Shown here piece after piece: positions 16,132 through 24,384 of a DNA stretch of 64,000 nt. A program made the position numbers and the translations under genes. Source of the DNA: Bradyrhizobium tropiciagri (GTDB taxonomy: Bacteria; Pseudomonadota; Alphaproteobacteria; Rhizobiales; Xanthobacteraceae); assembly GCF_018130545.1 (NCBI RefSeq), contig NZ_JAFCKF010000009.1:124001-188000 (forward strand), given 5' to 3'. The notes under the pieces are model-generated. The model did no database searches, was not told the DNA's origin, and worked only from the letters and a program-made list of their open reading frames with translations. The first letter of the stretch is position 1. Each line of letters begins with the position of its first letter.

Positions 16132-18227
16132 TGCCCGATCTTCTCCTCGAACTGTTCTCCGAAGAAATCCCCGCGCGCATGCAGGCCAAGGCGGCGGACG
16201 ATCTGCGCCGCATGGTGACCGACAAGCTGGTCGCCGAGGGCCTCGTCTATGAAGGCGCCAAGGCGTTCGCGACCCCGCGCCGTCTTGCGCTCACCGTGCA
16301 CGGCATTCCCGCGCGCCAGCCCGACCTGAAGACCGAACGTCGCGGCCCGAAGATCGGCGCGCCCGATGCGGCGGTGCAGGGCTTTCTGAAAGCGACGGGT
16401 CTCAATTCGCTGGACGAAGCGAAGATCCAGAAGGATGCGAAGGGCGATTTCTACATCGCGCTGATCGAAAAGCCCGGCCGCCCCGCGATCGACGTCATCG
16501 CGGAAATCCTGCCGGTCATCATCCGCACCTTCCCGTGGCCCAAGTCGATGCGTTGGGGCGAACGCTCGGCCAAGTCGGGCGCGCTCACCTGGGTGCGGCC
16601 GCTGCACTCGATCATTGCGACCTTCGGTCTGGAGACCGAGGAGCCCGATGTCGTGAAATTCTCGGTCGACGGCATCGAGGCCGGGCAGACCACCTATGGT
16701 CACCGCTTCATGGCGCCGGGCGCGATCTCGGTGCGCCGCTTCGAGGATTACGAGGCCAAGCTGAAGGCCGCGAAAGTCATCCTCGATCCGCAGGCGCGCA
16801 AGGACATCATCGTCGAGGACGCCAAGGAACTGGCGTTCGCGCAGGGCCTCGAACTGGTCGAGGACCAGGTGCTCGTCGACGAGGTCTCCGGCCTGGTCGA
16901 ATGGCCTGTCGTGATGATGGGATCGTTCGAGAAGGAATTCTTGGTCATCCCGGACGAGGTGATCCGCGCCACCATCCGCAACAACCAGAAGTGCTTCGTG
17001 GTCAGGGATCCCAAGACGGGCAAGCTGACCAACAAGTTCGTGCTGACCGCCAACATCGAGGCGCCCGACGGCGGCAAGACCATCGTCGCCGGCAATGAGC
17101 GCGTGATCCGTCCGCGGCTGTCGGATGCGAAGTTCTTCTACGAGACCGACCTCAAGACCAAGCTGGAAGACCGGCTGCCGAAATTCGAACAGATCGTGTT
17201 CCATGAGAAGCTCGGCACCCAGGCTGCGCGGATCAAGCGGATCGAGCGGTTGGCCGCCGAGATCGCGCCGCTGGTCAGCGCCGACGTCGAGAAGACCAAG
17301 CGCGCCGCGCGCCTCGCGAAGGCGGATTTGCTGACCGAAGTGGTCGGCGAATTCCCCGAGTTGCAGGGCCTGATGGGCAAGTACTATGCGCTGGCGCAGG
17401 GCGAGGATGCCTCGGTCGCCGCCGCGAGCGAGGAACACTGGAAGCCGCAGGGCCCGACCGATCGCGTGCCGACCGATCCGGTGAGCGTCGCGGTGGCGCT
17501 GGCTGACAAGCTCGACACGCTGTCCGGGTTCTGGGCGATCGATGAGAAGCCGACCGGATCGAAGGACCCGTACGCGCTGCGTCGCGCCGCGCTCGGCGCG
17601 ATCAGGTTGATTGTCGAGAACACGTTGCGCCTGCCGATCCTGAAGGCGGCCAAATCCGCGTTGCTGGGACTGTCGGTCAAGGCCGATGCGGAAACGTTGC
17701 CGAACGATCTGCTCGCCTTCTTCGCCGATCGCCTGAAGGTGCAACTACGCGAGCAGGGCGCGCGGCACGATCTCGTCGACGCCGTGTTCTCGCTCGGTGG
17801 CCAGGATGACCTGCTGCTCGTCGTCCGCCGCGTCGAGGCGCTCGGCAAATTCCTCGACAGCGACGATGGCAAGAATCTGCTTGCAGGCACAAAACGCGCC
17901 AGCAACATCCTCAGCATCGAGGAAAAGAAGGACAAGCGGGCCTTCGATGGCGCGCCCGATGCTGCGCTCTACAAGCTCGACGAAGAAAAGGCGCTGGCTG
18001 CGGCGATCGAGCAGGTGAAGGCTGAGGCCTCCGCCGCCGTCGCCAAGGAAGACTTCGCCGCCGCTATGTCCGCGATGGCCAAGCTGCGTCCGGCGGTCGA
18101 CGCGTTCTTCGACAAGGTCAAGGTCAACGACGATGACCCGAAGGTGCGCGAGAACCGCCTGAAGCTGCTCAACGAGATCCGTGCAGCGACCCGTGCGGTG
18201 GCGGATTTCTCCCGGATCGAAGGCTGA
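16131..18227 (+). CDS. glyS: Glycyl-tRNA synthetase beta subunit
   Basis: The 698-residue tRNA-binding subunit of glycyl-tRNA synthetase. The N-terminus [20 protein letters not shown] is diagnostic, followed by [20 protein letters not shown] and WPKSMRWGE. The C-terminal part (from about 560) is the anticodon-binding-like helical DALR region ending [25 protein letters not shown]. The start codon overlaps the glyQ stop, consistent with stoichiometric synthesis. An in-frame methyltransferase gene begins 4 bases after the stop. Confidence 0.97.
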   Translation: MPDLLLELFSEEIPARMQAKAADDLRRMVTDKLVAEGLVYEGAKAFATPRRLALTVHGIPARQPDLKTERRGPKIGAPDAAVQGFLKATGLNSLDEAKIQKDAKGDFYIALIEKPGRPAIDVIAEILPVIIRTFPWPKSMRWGERSAKSGALTWVRPLHSIIATFGLETEEPDVVKFSVDGIEAGQTTYGHRFMAPGAISVRRFEDYEAKLKAAKVILDPQARKDIIVEDAKELAFAQGLELVEDQVLVDEVSGLVEWPVVMMGSFEKEFLVIPDEVIRATIRNNQKCFVVRDPKTGKLTNKFVLTANIEAPDGGKTIVAGNERVIRPRLSDAKFFYETDLKTKLEDRLPKFEQIVFHEKLGTQAARIKRIERLAAEIAPLVSADVEKTKRAARLAKADLLTEVVGEFPELQGLMGKYYALAQGEDASVAAASEEHWKPQGPTDRVPTDPVSVAVALADKLDTLSGFWAIDEKPTGSKDPYALRRAALGAIRLIVENTLRLPILKAAKSALLGLSVKADAETLPNDLLAFFADRLKVQLREQGARHDLVDAVFSLGGQDDLLLVVRRVEALGKFLDSDDGKNLLAGTKRASNILSIEEKKDKRAFDGAPDAALYKLDEEKALAAAIEQVKAEASAAVAKEDFAAAMSAMAKLRPAVDAFFDKVKVNDDDPKVRENRLKLLNEIRAATRAVADFSRIEG

Positions 18228-18230
18228 TCG

Positions 18231-18824
18231 ATGGACCGCGCAACGCTCGCCGCTTACGACAAGGAAGCGGCGGCGTTCGCGCAGGACTGGCACGATCAGC
18301 CGACCCCTCGCGATCTGCAGGAGGTCGTCGGGCAATTCTTCATCAAGGGCGGCGCGACCGCCGATATCGGCTGCGGCAGCGGCCGCGAGGTGGCCTGGCT
18401 CAATGCTAGTGGCTTCCCGGCCGAAGGTTTTGACGCCTCCGAGGGCCTGCTCGCAGAAGCCCGCACCCGCTATCCGGCGCTGCGCTTTAGGCAAGCCGAA
18501 CTGCCCGCACTATCCGGCATCGCCGCCAACAGTTTCGACAATGTGCTGTGCGAAACCGTGATCATGCATCTCGACCCCGCGCTGATCGCACCGTCGGTGC
18601 GCCGCATGTTCGAGCTCGTGAAGCCCGGCGGTATCTTCTATCTGAGCTGGCGCGTGACCATAGGCGACGACGCGCGCGATGCGCACGGCCGGCTCTACGC
18701 GGCGTTCGATACTGCGCTGGTGCGGACTGAACTCGCGGCGGCCGAATTGCTGCTCGACGCCGAGGTCGTCAGCGCCTCGTCCGGCAGGATCATTCACCGC
18801 ATCGTGGCACGGAAGCGCGCCTGA
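18231..18824 (+). CDS. Class I SAM-dependent methyltransferase
   Basis: 197 residues. Motif I is ATADIGCGSGREVAWLNASG, followed by an acidic position at GFDASEGLLAEAR and motif post-I/II region NSFDNVLCETVIMHLDPALI. Small-molecule methyltransferases of the Methyltransf_11/25 type look like this. It begins only 4 bases downstream of glyS and is probably co-transcribed with glyQS, though there is no known functional tie. Substrate unknown. Confidence 0.8.
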   Translation: MDRATLAAYDKEAAAFAQDWHDQPTPRDLQEVVGQFFIKGGATADIGCGSGREVAWLNASGFPAEGFDASEGLLAEARTRYPALRFRQAELPALSGIAANSFDNVLCETVIMHLDPALIAPSVRRMFELVKPGGIFYLSWRVTIGDDARDAHGRLYAAFDTALVRTELAAAELLLDAEVVSASSGRIIHRIVARKRA

Positions 18825-18897
18825 TCCGGTCCCCGGAAATATCTAGACACAATTTGCAATTTGTTAACCATGCCCTGCGAAGGTCCTGCCGGATCAA

Positions 18898-18915
18898 CGA
18901 TTTCTTAAGAAATCG
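18898..18915. promoter_or_regulatory. Palindrome CGATTTCTTAAGAAATCG
   Basis: Perfect 18-base palindrome in an AT-rich stretch 30 bases upstream of the start of the duplicated-domain gene. Position and symmetry suit an operator for a dimeric regulator. It also lies close to AATTTGCAATTTGTTAACC at 18851-18869, the likely promoter zone. Confidence 0.5.
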
Positions 18916-18944
18916 CCCCTCGCGCCAATGCAGGGACCGCCCCG

Positions 18945-20036
18945 ATGACCTCGATCGGCACCACCCCCAATCCCTACGCCCAATATGGTTCGGCCTATGC
19001 GCGGGCCGCAGCGACGCCCTCGCTGGCCGCGACCTTGTCGGGCGACGGCACGGCCGGCGATCTGTCGGCGTCCAATGCCGCGACCAACCTCACGCTGTCT
19101 GATGCCGCCCGCGCGCAGCTCGCCAAGACGCCGCAGCCCGATTTCGCGACGGTGACGAACGACGCGCGCACAACGCTCGACCGGCTCTACACGGTTGCCG
19201 GCGTCAAGGCGCCGATCGTCGACGGCAAGACCACGATCGATCTCTCGACCTTGGACCGCCGCTCGCTGTTTGCGATCTCGACCAACAATGGCGGCAAGTT
19301 CACGCCGGATGAGCAGGCGGTTGCGGCGACCGAATTGAAGCAACGCTTCGACAAGGCCATGGCACCGTCGCTTGCGACCACGCGGCTGACCGGCGACTAC
19401 AGCGTCAGCTACAAGGCGGCGCTCGATTATCTCGATGGCGCCAGCGACGAGGAAAAGGCCACCGCGACCTGGGCCAGCCAGCGCGCCGCGGTGCTCAAGG
19501 GTGTTCAGGCGACGCAGCAGGATCCGACCACGGCACCGTCCGGAATTGCCGGGGACCCGGTCGCGGCCGCGCTGGCAGGAACCATGACGCCCTCGACAGG
19601 AACCACGCGCGACTTCTCCAGCGTGGCAAGCGACGTGCGCGCCTTTCTCGATCGCCAGAAGAGCGAGGCGGCGAAGAGCGGCAAGGAACTGGTGTACGAT
19701 TCCCGCCGCAAGACAGGGCAGCTTGCCGATCTGTCTTCGCTCGACAACCGCTCGCTGTCGGCGATCTCGCTGAACCAGGACAAGAAGTTCTCAGGCGAGG
19801 AGATCTTCGCAGCCAAGCAGGAACTCAACACGCGGACCCGCCTTGCCGTGCTCGACGCGCTGAAGCAGAGCCAATCCGCCGGCGACCCGCGCCAGTTCTC
19901 ACTCGGCATCCTCAAGCAATATTCCTCGATGAGCGCGGAGGAGCGCCAGGCCGCCAACTGGACCCAGGATTTCCAGGACGCCGCGATCAAGAGCTACAAG
20001 TCGACCTCGACGCTGCTCTCGATCCTGAAGTCGTGA
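18945..20036 (+). CDS. Uncharacterised protein with internally duplicated EF-hand-like domain
   Basis: 363 residues with no recognised family. A low-complexity Ala/Thr/Ser-rich N-terminus (1-60) precedes two related units. Unit 1 (about 67-186) contains DARTTLDRLY, STLDRRSLFAISTNNGGKFT and AVAATELKQRF. Unit 2 (about 224-352) contains DVRAFLDRQK, SSLDNRSLSAISLNQDKKFS and FAAKQELNTR. Each unit then has an Ala/Glu-rich helix with a conserved Trp (EEKATATWASQRA; EERQAANWTQDFQDA). The NxxxKFxxxE segments resemble degenerate EF-hand loops. No signal peptide. An N-terminus rich in small residues resembles secreted or flagellar-type proteins, but this is only a resemblance. Confidence 0.75.
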   Translation: MTSIGTTPNPYAQYGSAYARAAATPSLAATLSGDGTAGDLSASNAATNLTLSDAARAQLAKTPQPDFATVTNDARTTLDRLYTVAGVKAPIVDGKTTIDLSTLDRRSLFAISTNNGGKFTPDEQAVAATELKQRFDKAMAPSLATTRLTGDYSVSYKAALDYLDGASDEEKATATWASQRAAVLKGVQATQQDPTTAPSGIAGDPVAAALAGTMTPSTGTTRDFSSVASDVRAFLDRQKSEAAKSGKELVYDSRRKTGQLADLSSLDNRSLSAISLNQDKKFSGEEIFAAKQELNTRTRLAVLDALKQSQSAGDPRQFSLGILKQYSSMSAEERQAANWTQDFQDAAIKSYKSTSTLLSILKS

Positions 20037-20074
20037 GCCAACACAACAGTCAAATCCACCACTCACAACAGAAG

Positions 20075-20109
20075 AGCCCCGCCTGGAGGGGAGGCCAGGC
20101 GGGGCTTTC
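20075..20109 (+). terminator. Rho-independent terminator
   Basis: AGCCCCGCCTGG-aggggagg-CCAGGCGGGGCT followed by TTCT: a 12-bp GC-rich stem directly after the duplicated-domain gene. It could also serve the convergent DUF1236 gene. Confidence 0.85.
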
Positions 20110-20186
20110 TGGTCCGGTCGATCTTCACGCACATCCGCTTGCGCGGCGCCCGGACTGTTCGTTCAGGCTATCGCGCTAACGCTAGT

Positions 20187-20546
20187 CTAGTCGACCACCT
20201 GAACGATCCGTCGCGAGCGCGGCTCGACCAGAACGGTCTCGCCATTCACGACGGTGTAACGATAGGGCGTCGCGCCGAACCGTTGCGGCACGTCGTAGGT
20301 GGTCACGCCGGCATCCGGCAACACGGTGCCGACGATGACACGATCCGGAACGGTGTAGTTCGGTACGCGCTCGCGCACGATGTATTCGCGGAACGCCGGA
20401 CGCTGCTCGACGGCAATGCCCTCGTCATCCTCGACTGCGACCGGCGGGCCACCGCGGACAACGCCAACGGTCTGGGCCTGTGCGGCAACAGCCGGCACCG
20501 TGATCGCAGCAGCAACCGCTGCAACGGCAAGTATTCTGTTTCGCAT
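20187..20546 (-). CDS. DUF1236 family exported protein
   Basis: 119 residues. The signal peptide MRNRILAVAAVAAAITVPAV is followed by an AQAQ cleavage region. The mature part carries one DUF1236-type unit: EYIVRERVPNYTVPDRVIVG, TVLPDAGVTTYDVPQRF, YRYTVVNGETVLVEPRSRRI, ending VQVVD. DUF1236 proteins are small periplasmic or outer-envelope proteins common in Bradyrhizobium; their function is unknown. ATG 20546 was chosen because it opens the signal peptide; the frame extends upstream into the intergenic region. Confidence 0.8.
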   Translation of the reverse strand: MRNRILAVAAVAAAITVPAVAAQAQTVGVVRGGPPVAVEDDEGIAVEQRPAFREYIVRERVPNYTVPDRVIVGTVLPDAGVTTYDVPQRFGATPYRYTVVNGETVLVEPRSRRIVQVVD

Positions 20547-20780
20547 GGCTTGCTCCATTCTTTTACCGTGCGCGCCGGCCTTCGCCGATGCGCACGGCGA
20601 GCCAATGCATCGGCTGCGGTGATGTTCCGGAAAAACCGCCGTCACATACGCGGCAATTTGGAGCAATTTTCGTGAGTTGCGGGAACCTGTTGCGGTGCCA
20701 TGCGTCTTGATGTGGGAACCTCGTCAGCGGATAAACTGCCGCTCGATTCGCACCTCCAAAAACTGCCGGAGAAAACTTCA

Positions 20781-20936
20781 ATGACCATCACCGCTGGGCA
20801 TCTGCCTGCCATCGTGGCTCTGGCTGCGGGCGTCCTGATCCTGATCATGCCGCGGCTCCTCAACTACATCGTCGCGATCTACCTGATCTTTGTCGGCCTC
20901 GTCGGAATGGGCCTGCTGCGCTGGCTCCACCTGTAG
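20781..20936 (+). CDS. DUF3096 family small membrane protein
   Basis: 51 residues, MTITAGHLPAIVALAAGVLI then LIMPRLLNYIVAIYLIFVGL: two closely spaced transmembrane helices, the hallmark of DUF3096. CCGGAGAAAACTTCA precedes ATG 20781. It is divergent from the DUF1236 gene; two GGAAC boxes (20680 and 20717) in the shared upstream region loosely resemble EcfG -35 elements, but no good CGTT partner is present. Function unknown. Confidence 0.8.
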   Translation: MTITAGHLPAIVALAAGVLILIMPRLLNYIVAIYLIFVGLVGMGLLRWLHL

Positions 20937-21027
20937 CGGGAAAGCGGGGTTTCGCGGCTTGCGCGGAACCCCCCAAAATGGTGTAAGGCGCGCATCTTCG
21001 ACCCCTCCTTCCGGATTGTTGTCTGAC

Positions 21028-23943
21028 ATGGCCAAAGCCGTCGCGAAGTCCAAGAAACCTGCTGCGAAAACTGCTAGCAAAACAGCAGCGAAATCAAAGC
21101 CCTCCGCCGCCGCCCGCAAGGCTGCTCCGGCGCGCAAGGTGCTGAAGAAGAGCGCCCCGAAGGCGGCGCCGAAAGCCGCCGCGAAACCGGCCGCAAAGCC
21201 CGCCAGCAAGGCGCCGGCGAAGGCGGTAGCCGCTCCGAAGAAGGCGGCCCCGGTTGCGATCAAGGCCGGCAAGTGGGTCTATACGTTCGGCGACGGCAAG
21301 GCCGAGGGCCAGGCGACCCTGCGCGATCTGCTCGGCGGCAAGGGCGCCAACCTCGCGGAAATGGCCAATCTCGGCCTGCCGGTGCCTCCCGGCTTCACGA
21401 TTCCGACCTCGGTCTGCACCTATTTCTACGAGCACGACAAGACGTATCCGAAGGAATTGAAAGCGCAGGTTGAGAAGGCGCTCGACTATGTCGGCAAGCT
21501 GACCGGCAAGACCTTCGGCGACGCCAAGAACCCGCTGCTGGTCTCCGTGCGCTCGGGCGCGCGCGCCTCGATGCCGGGCATGATGGACACCGTGCTCAAT
21601 CTCGGCCTCAACGACCGCACGGTCGAAGCGCTCGCCGAGCTCTCCGGCGACCGCCGCTTCGCCTATGACAGCTATCGCCGCTTCATCACGATGTATTCGG
21701 ACGTGGTGCTCGGCTTCGAGCATCATCACTTCGAGGACATTCTTGACACCTTCAAGGACGGCCAGGGCTACTCGCTCGACACCGACCTGACCGGCGACGA
21801 CTGGGTCGAGCTGGTCGGTAAGTACAAGGAAGCGGTCGCCAAGGAGACCGGCCACGAGTTCCCGCAGGATCCGCACGACCAGCTGTGGGGCGCGATCGGC
21901 GCGGTGTTCTCATCCTGGATGAACGCGCGCGCGGTGACCTATCGCAAGCTGCACGACATTCCGGAATCCTGGGGCACCGCCGTCAACGTGCAGGCGATGG
22001 TGTTCGGCAACATGGGCGAGACCTCGGCGACCGGCGTTGCGTTCACCCGCAACCCCTCGACCGGCGAGAGCAAGCTGTACGGTGAGTTCCTGATCAACGC
22101 GCAGGGCGAGGACGTCGTCGCCGGTATCCGCACGCCGCAGGACATCACCGAAGAGGCACGCCAGGAGAGCGGCTCCGACAAGCTGTCGATGGAAGCCGCG
22201 ATGCCGCACGCCTTCAAGGAGCTGACGCGGATCTATACGCTGCTCGAGAAGCACTACCGCGACATGCAGGACATGGAGTTCACGGTCGAGCAGGGCAAGC
22301 TGTGGATGCTGCAGACCCGCGGCGGCAAGCGCACCGCGAAGGCGGCGCTGCGCATCGCCGTCGAGCTCGCCAATGAGGGCCTGATCTCGCGCAAGGACGC
22401 GGTGACGCGGATCGATCCGGCGTCGCTGGACCAGCTGCTGCACCCGACCATCGATCCCGCCGCCAAGCGCGACGTGATCGCGACCGGTCTTCCTGCATCA
22501 CCCGGCGCGGCCTCGGGCGAGATCGTGTTCTCGTCGGATGAAGCGGCCAAGCTGCAGGCCGACGGGCGCAAGGTGATCCTGGTCCGCATCGAGACGAGCC
22601 CGGAAGACATCCACGGCATGCACGCCGCCCAGGGCATTCTCACCACCCGCGGCGGCATGACTTCGCACGCGGCGGTGGTCGCGCGCGGCATGGGCAAGCC
22701 CTGCGTCTCCGGCTGCGGCACCATCCGCGTCGATTACGGCCGCGGCACCATGAGCATCGGCGCCCGTACCTTCAAGACCGGCGACGTCATCACGATCGAC
22801 GGTTCGGTCGGACAGGTGCTGGCCGGCCGCATGCCGATGATCGAACCGGAGCTGTCCGGCGAGTTCGGCACGCTGATGGGCTGGGCCGACGAGGTCCGCA
22901 AGCTCGGCGTCCGCGTCAACGGCGACACGCCCGATGACGCGCGCACTGCGGTGAAGTTCGGTGCCGAAGGCATCGGTCTCTGCCGCACCGAGCACATGTT
23001 CTTCGAAGAGACCCGCATCCGCACCGTGCGCGAGATGATCCTCTCCGAGGACGAGCAGTCGCGCCGCGCCGCGCTGTCGAAGCTGCTGCCGATGCAGCGC
23101 GCCGACTTCGTCGAGCTGTTCGAGATCATGAAGGGCCTGCCCGTCACGATCCGCTTGCTCGATCCGCCGCTGCACGAGTTCCTGCCGCACACCCAGGCCG
23201 AGATCGAGGAAGTGGCGCGCGCCATGAACACCGATCCGCGCAAGCTCGCTGACCGTGCTCGCGAACTGTCCGAGTTCAATCCGATGCTCGGCTTCCGCGG
23301 CTGCCGTCTCGCGATCGCCTATCCGGAGATCGCCGAGATGCAGGCACGCGCGATCTTCGAGGCGGCGGTCGAAGCCGGCAAGCGCACCGGCAAGCCGGTC
23401 GGGCTCGAGGTGATGGTGCCGCTGATCGCGACCAAGGCCGAGTTCGATCTGGTCAAGGCCCGGATCGATGCGACCGCCAACGCGGTGATGAAGGAGACCG
23501 GCGCCAAGCTGACCTATCAGGTCGGCACCATGATCGAGCTGCCGCGCGCCTGCCTGATGGCCGGCGAGGTGGCGGAGACCGCGGAGTTCTTCTCGTTCGG
23601 CACCAACGACCTGACGCAGACCACCTACGGCATCAGCCGTGACGACGCCGCGAGCTTCCTCGGCACCTATGTCGCCAAGGGTATCCTCGAGATCGATCCG
23701 TTCATCTCGGTCGATCGCGACGGCGTCGGCGAGCTGGTGAAGATCGGCGTGACGCGCGGCCGCAAGACGCGGCCGAGCCTCAAGGTCGGCATCTGCGGCG
23801 AGCATGGCGGCGATCCCGCCTCGGTCGCGTTCTGCCACGAGGTCGGGCTCGACTACGTCTCGTGCTCGCCCTATCGCGTGCCGATCGCGCGTCTCGCCGC
23901 CGCGCAGGCCGCGCTCGGCAAGGAGATCGCCAGCCAGGCGTAA
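21028..23943 (+). CDS. ppdK: Pyruvate, phosphate dikinase with basic N-terminal tail
   Basis: Interconverts pyruvate, ATP and phosphate with PEP, AMP and diphosphate. 971 residues against the usual 880-890: the first 80 or so are a Lys/Ala/Pro-rich histone-H1-like tail (AKSKKPAAKTASKTAAKSK and similar), and the enzyme proper starts at KWVYTFGDGKAEGQATLRDL. The ATP-grasp domain follows (GGKGANLAEMANLGLPVPPG). The phosphohistidine domain has GGMTSHAAVVARGMGKPC (His about 547), and the PEP/pyruvate barrel ends with GICGEHGGDPASVAFCHEVG (catalytic Cys about 923). ATG 21028 is well placed after the upstream gene. A strong terminator follows. Gluconeogenic or glycolytic role in the cytosol. Confidence 0.95.
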   Translation: MAKAVAKSKKPAAKTASKTAAKSKPSAAARKAAPARKVLKKSAPKAAPKAAAKPAAKPASKAPAKAVAAPKKAAPVAIKAGKWVYTFGDGKAEGQATLRDLLGGKGANLAEMANLGLPVPPGFTIPTSVCTYFYEHDKTYPKELKAQVEKALDYVGKLTGKTFGDAKNPLLVSVRSGARASMPGMMDTVLNLGLNDRTVEALAELSGDRRFAYDSYRRFITMYSDVVLGFEHHHFEDILDTFKDGQGYSLDTDLTGDDWVELVGKYKEAVAKETGHEFPQDPHDQLWGAIGAVFSSWMNARAVTYRKLHDIPESWGTAVNVQAMVFGNMGETSATGVAFTRNPSTGESKLYGEFLINAQGEDVVAGIRTPQDITEEARQESGSDKLSMEAAMPHAFKELTRIYTLLEKHYRDMQDMEFTVEQGKLWMLQTRGGKRTAKAALRIAVELANEGLISRKDAVTRIDPASLDQLLHPTIDPAAKRDVIATGLPASPGAASGEIVFSSDEAAKLQADGRKVILVRIETSPEDIHGMHAAQGILTTRGGMTSHAAVVARGMGKPCVSGCGTIRVDYGRGTMSIGARTFKTGDVITIDGSVGQVLAGRMPMIEPELSGEFGTLMGWADEVRKLGVRVNGDTPDDARTAVKFGAEGIGLCRTEHMFFEETRIRTVREMILSEDEQSRRAALSKLLPMQRADFVELFEIMKGLPVTIRLLDPPLHEFLPHTQAEIEEVARAMNTDPRKLADRARELSEFNPMLGFRGCRLAIAYPEIAEMQARAIFEAAVEAGKRTGKPVGLEVMVPLIATKAEFDLVKARIDATANAVMKETGAKLTYQVGTMIELPRACLMAGEVAETAEFFSFGTNDLTQTTYGISRDDAASFLGTYVAKGILEIDPFISVDRDGVGELVKIGVTRGRKTRPSLKVGICGEHGGDPASVAFCHEVGLDYVSCSPYRVPIARLAAAQAALGKEIASQA

Positions 23944-23970
23944 GCGACCACGCAGGTTCAGCGAATGCAA

Positions 23971-23997
23971 AGGCCGGGACCATGTCCCGGCCTTTTT
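23971..23997 (+). terminator. Rho-independent terminator of ppdK
   Basis: AGGCCGGGAC-catg?-GTCCCGGCCT type stem (arms 23971-23980 and 23984-23993) followed by TTTTC, 27 bases after the ppdK stop codon. Confidence 0.9.
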
Positions 23998-24028
23998 CGT
24001 CCCTTGAGCGATGGCAGAAGGACGCCGT

Positions 24029-24141
24029 CATTGCGAGCGGAGCGAAGCAAGTCATGTCTCCACTTGCCGAGACATGGATTGCTTCCGCCTTCGCCAAGAC
24101 TTCGGCCGACAAGTCGTCGCTAGCGCACCTCGCCATGACGG
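24029..24141. repeat. Dispersed repeat, TCATTGCGAGCGGAGCGAAGCAA family
   Basis: CGTCATTGCGAGCGGAGCGA then AGCAAGTCATGTC at the left, and GACATGGATTGCTTCCGCCT with CCTCGCCATGACGG at the right, make an imperfect inverted repeat of about 110 bases. The remaining 240 bases before the SleB gene are AT-richer and hold its promoter, but no specific site is recognisable. Confidence 0.6.
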
Positions 24142-24384
24142 CGGAGGGCCACGCGCAACACTTTGTTCACCATCTCCGTTGACCTGTTGTTTACGACTTT
24201 CATGCGCCGCGCATTTACCAAGGCGCGCGATGCAATGTGCGAAGACGCTGCGATCGCTTGAGTGTAGCGCGCGGGCAACGCCGATTAACTCCGCGGCAAC
24301 CTAAACAAGTTAGCAACGAGAAAGGTCGAATTGCGCGGATGGACCGCGTTCGATTGCACTCAGTAAGCGTTGCGTGAGCGTACG

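Noticed and set aside
16053-17744. A 563-codon frame antisense to glyS
   Set aside because: Shadow of the glycyl-tRNA synthetase beta subunit, which is unambiguous.
20680-20740. GGAAC boxes upstream of the DUF3096 gene as EcfG promoter
   Set aside because: The matching -10 element is CGTC or absent at the required spacing, so the match is not good enough.
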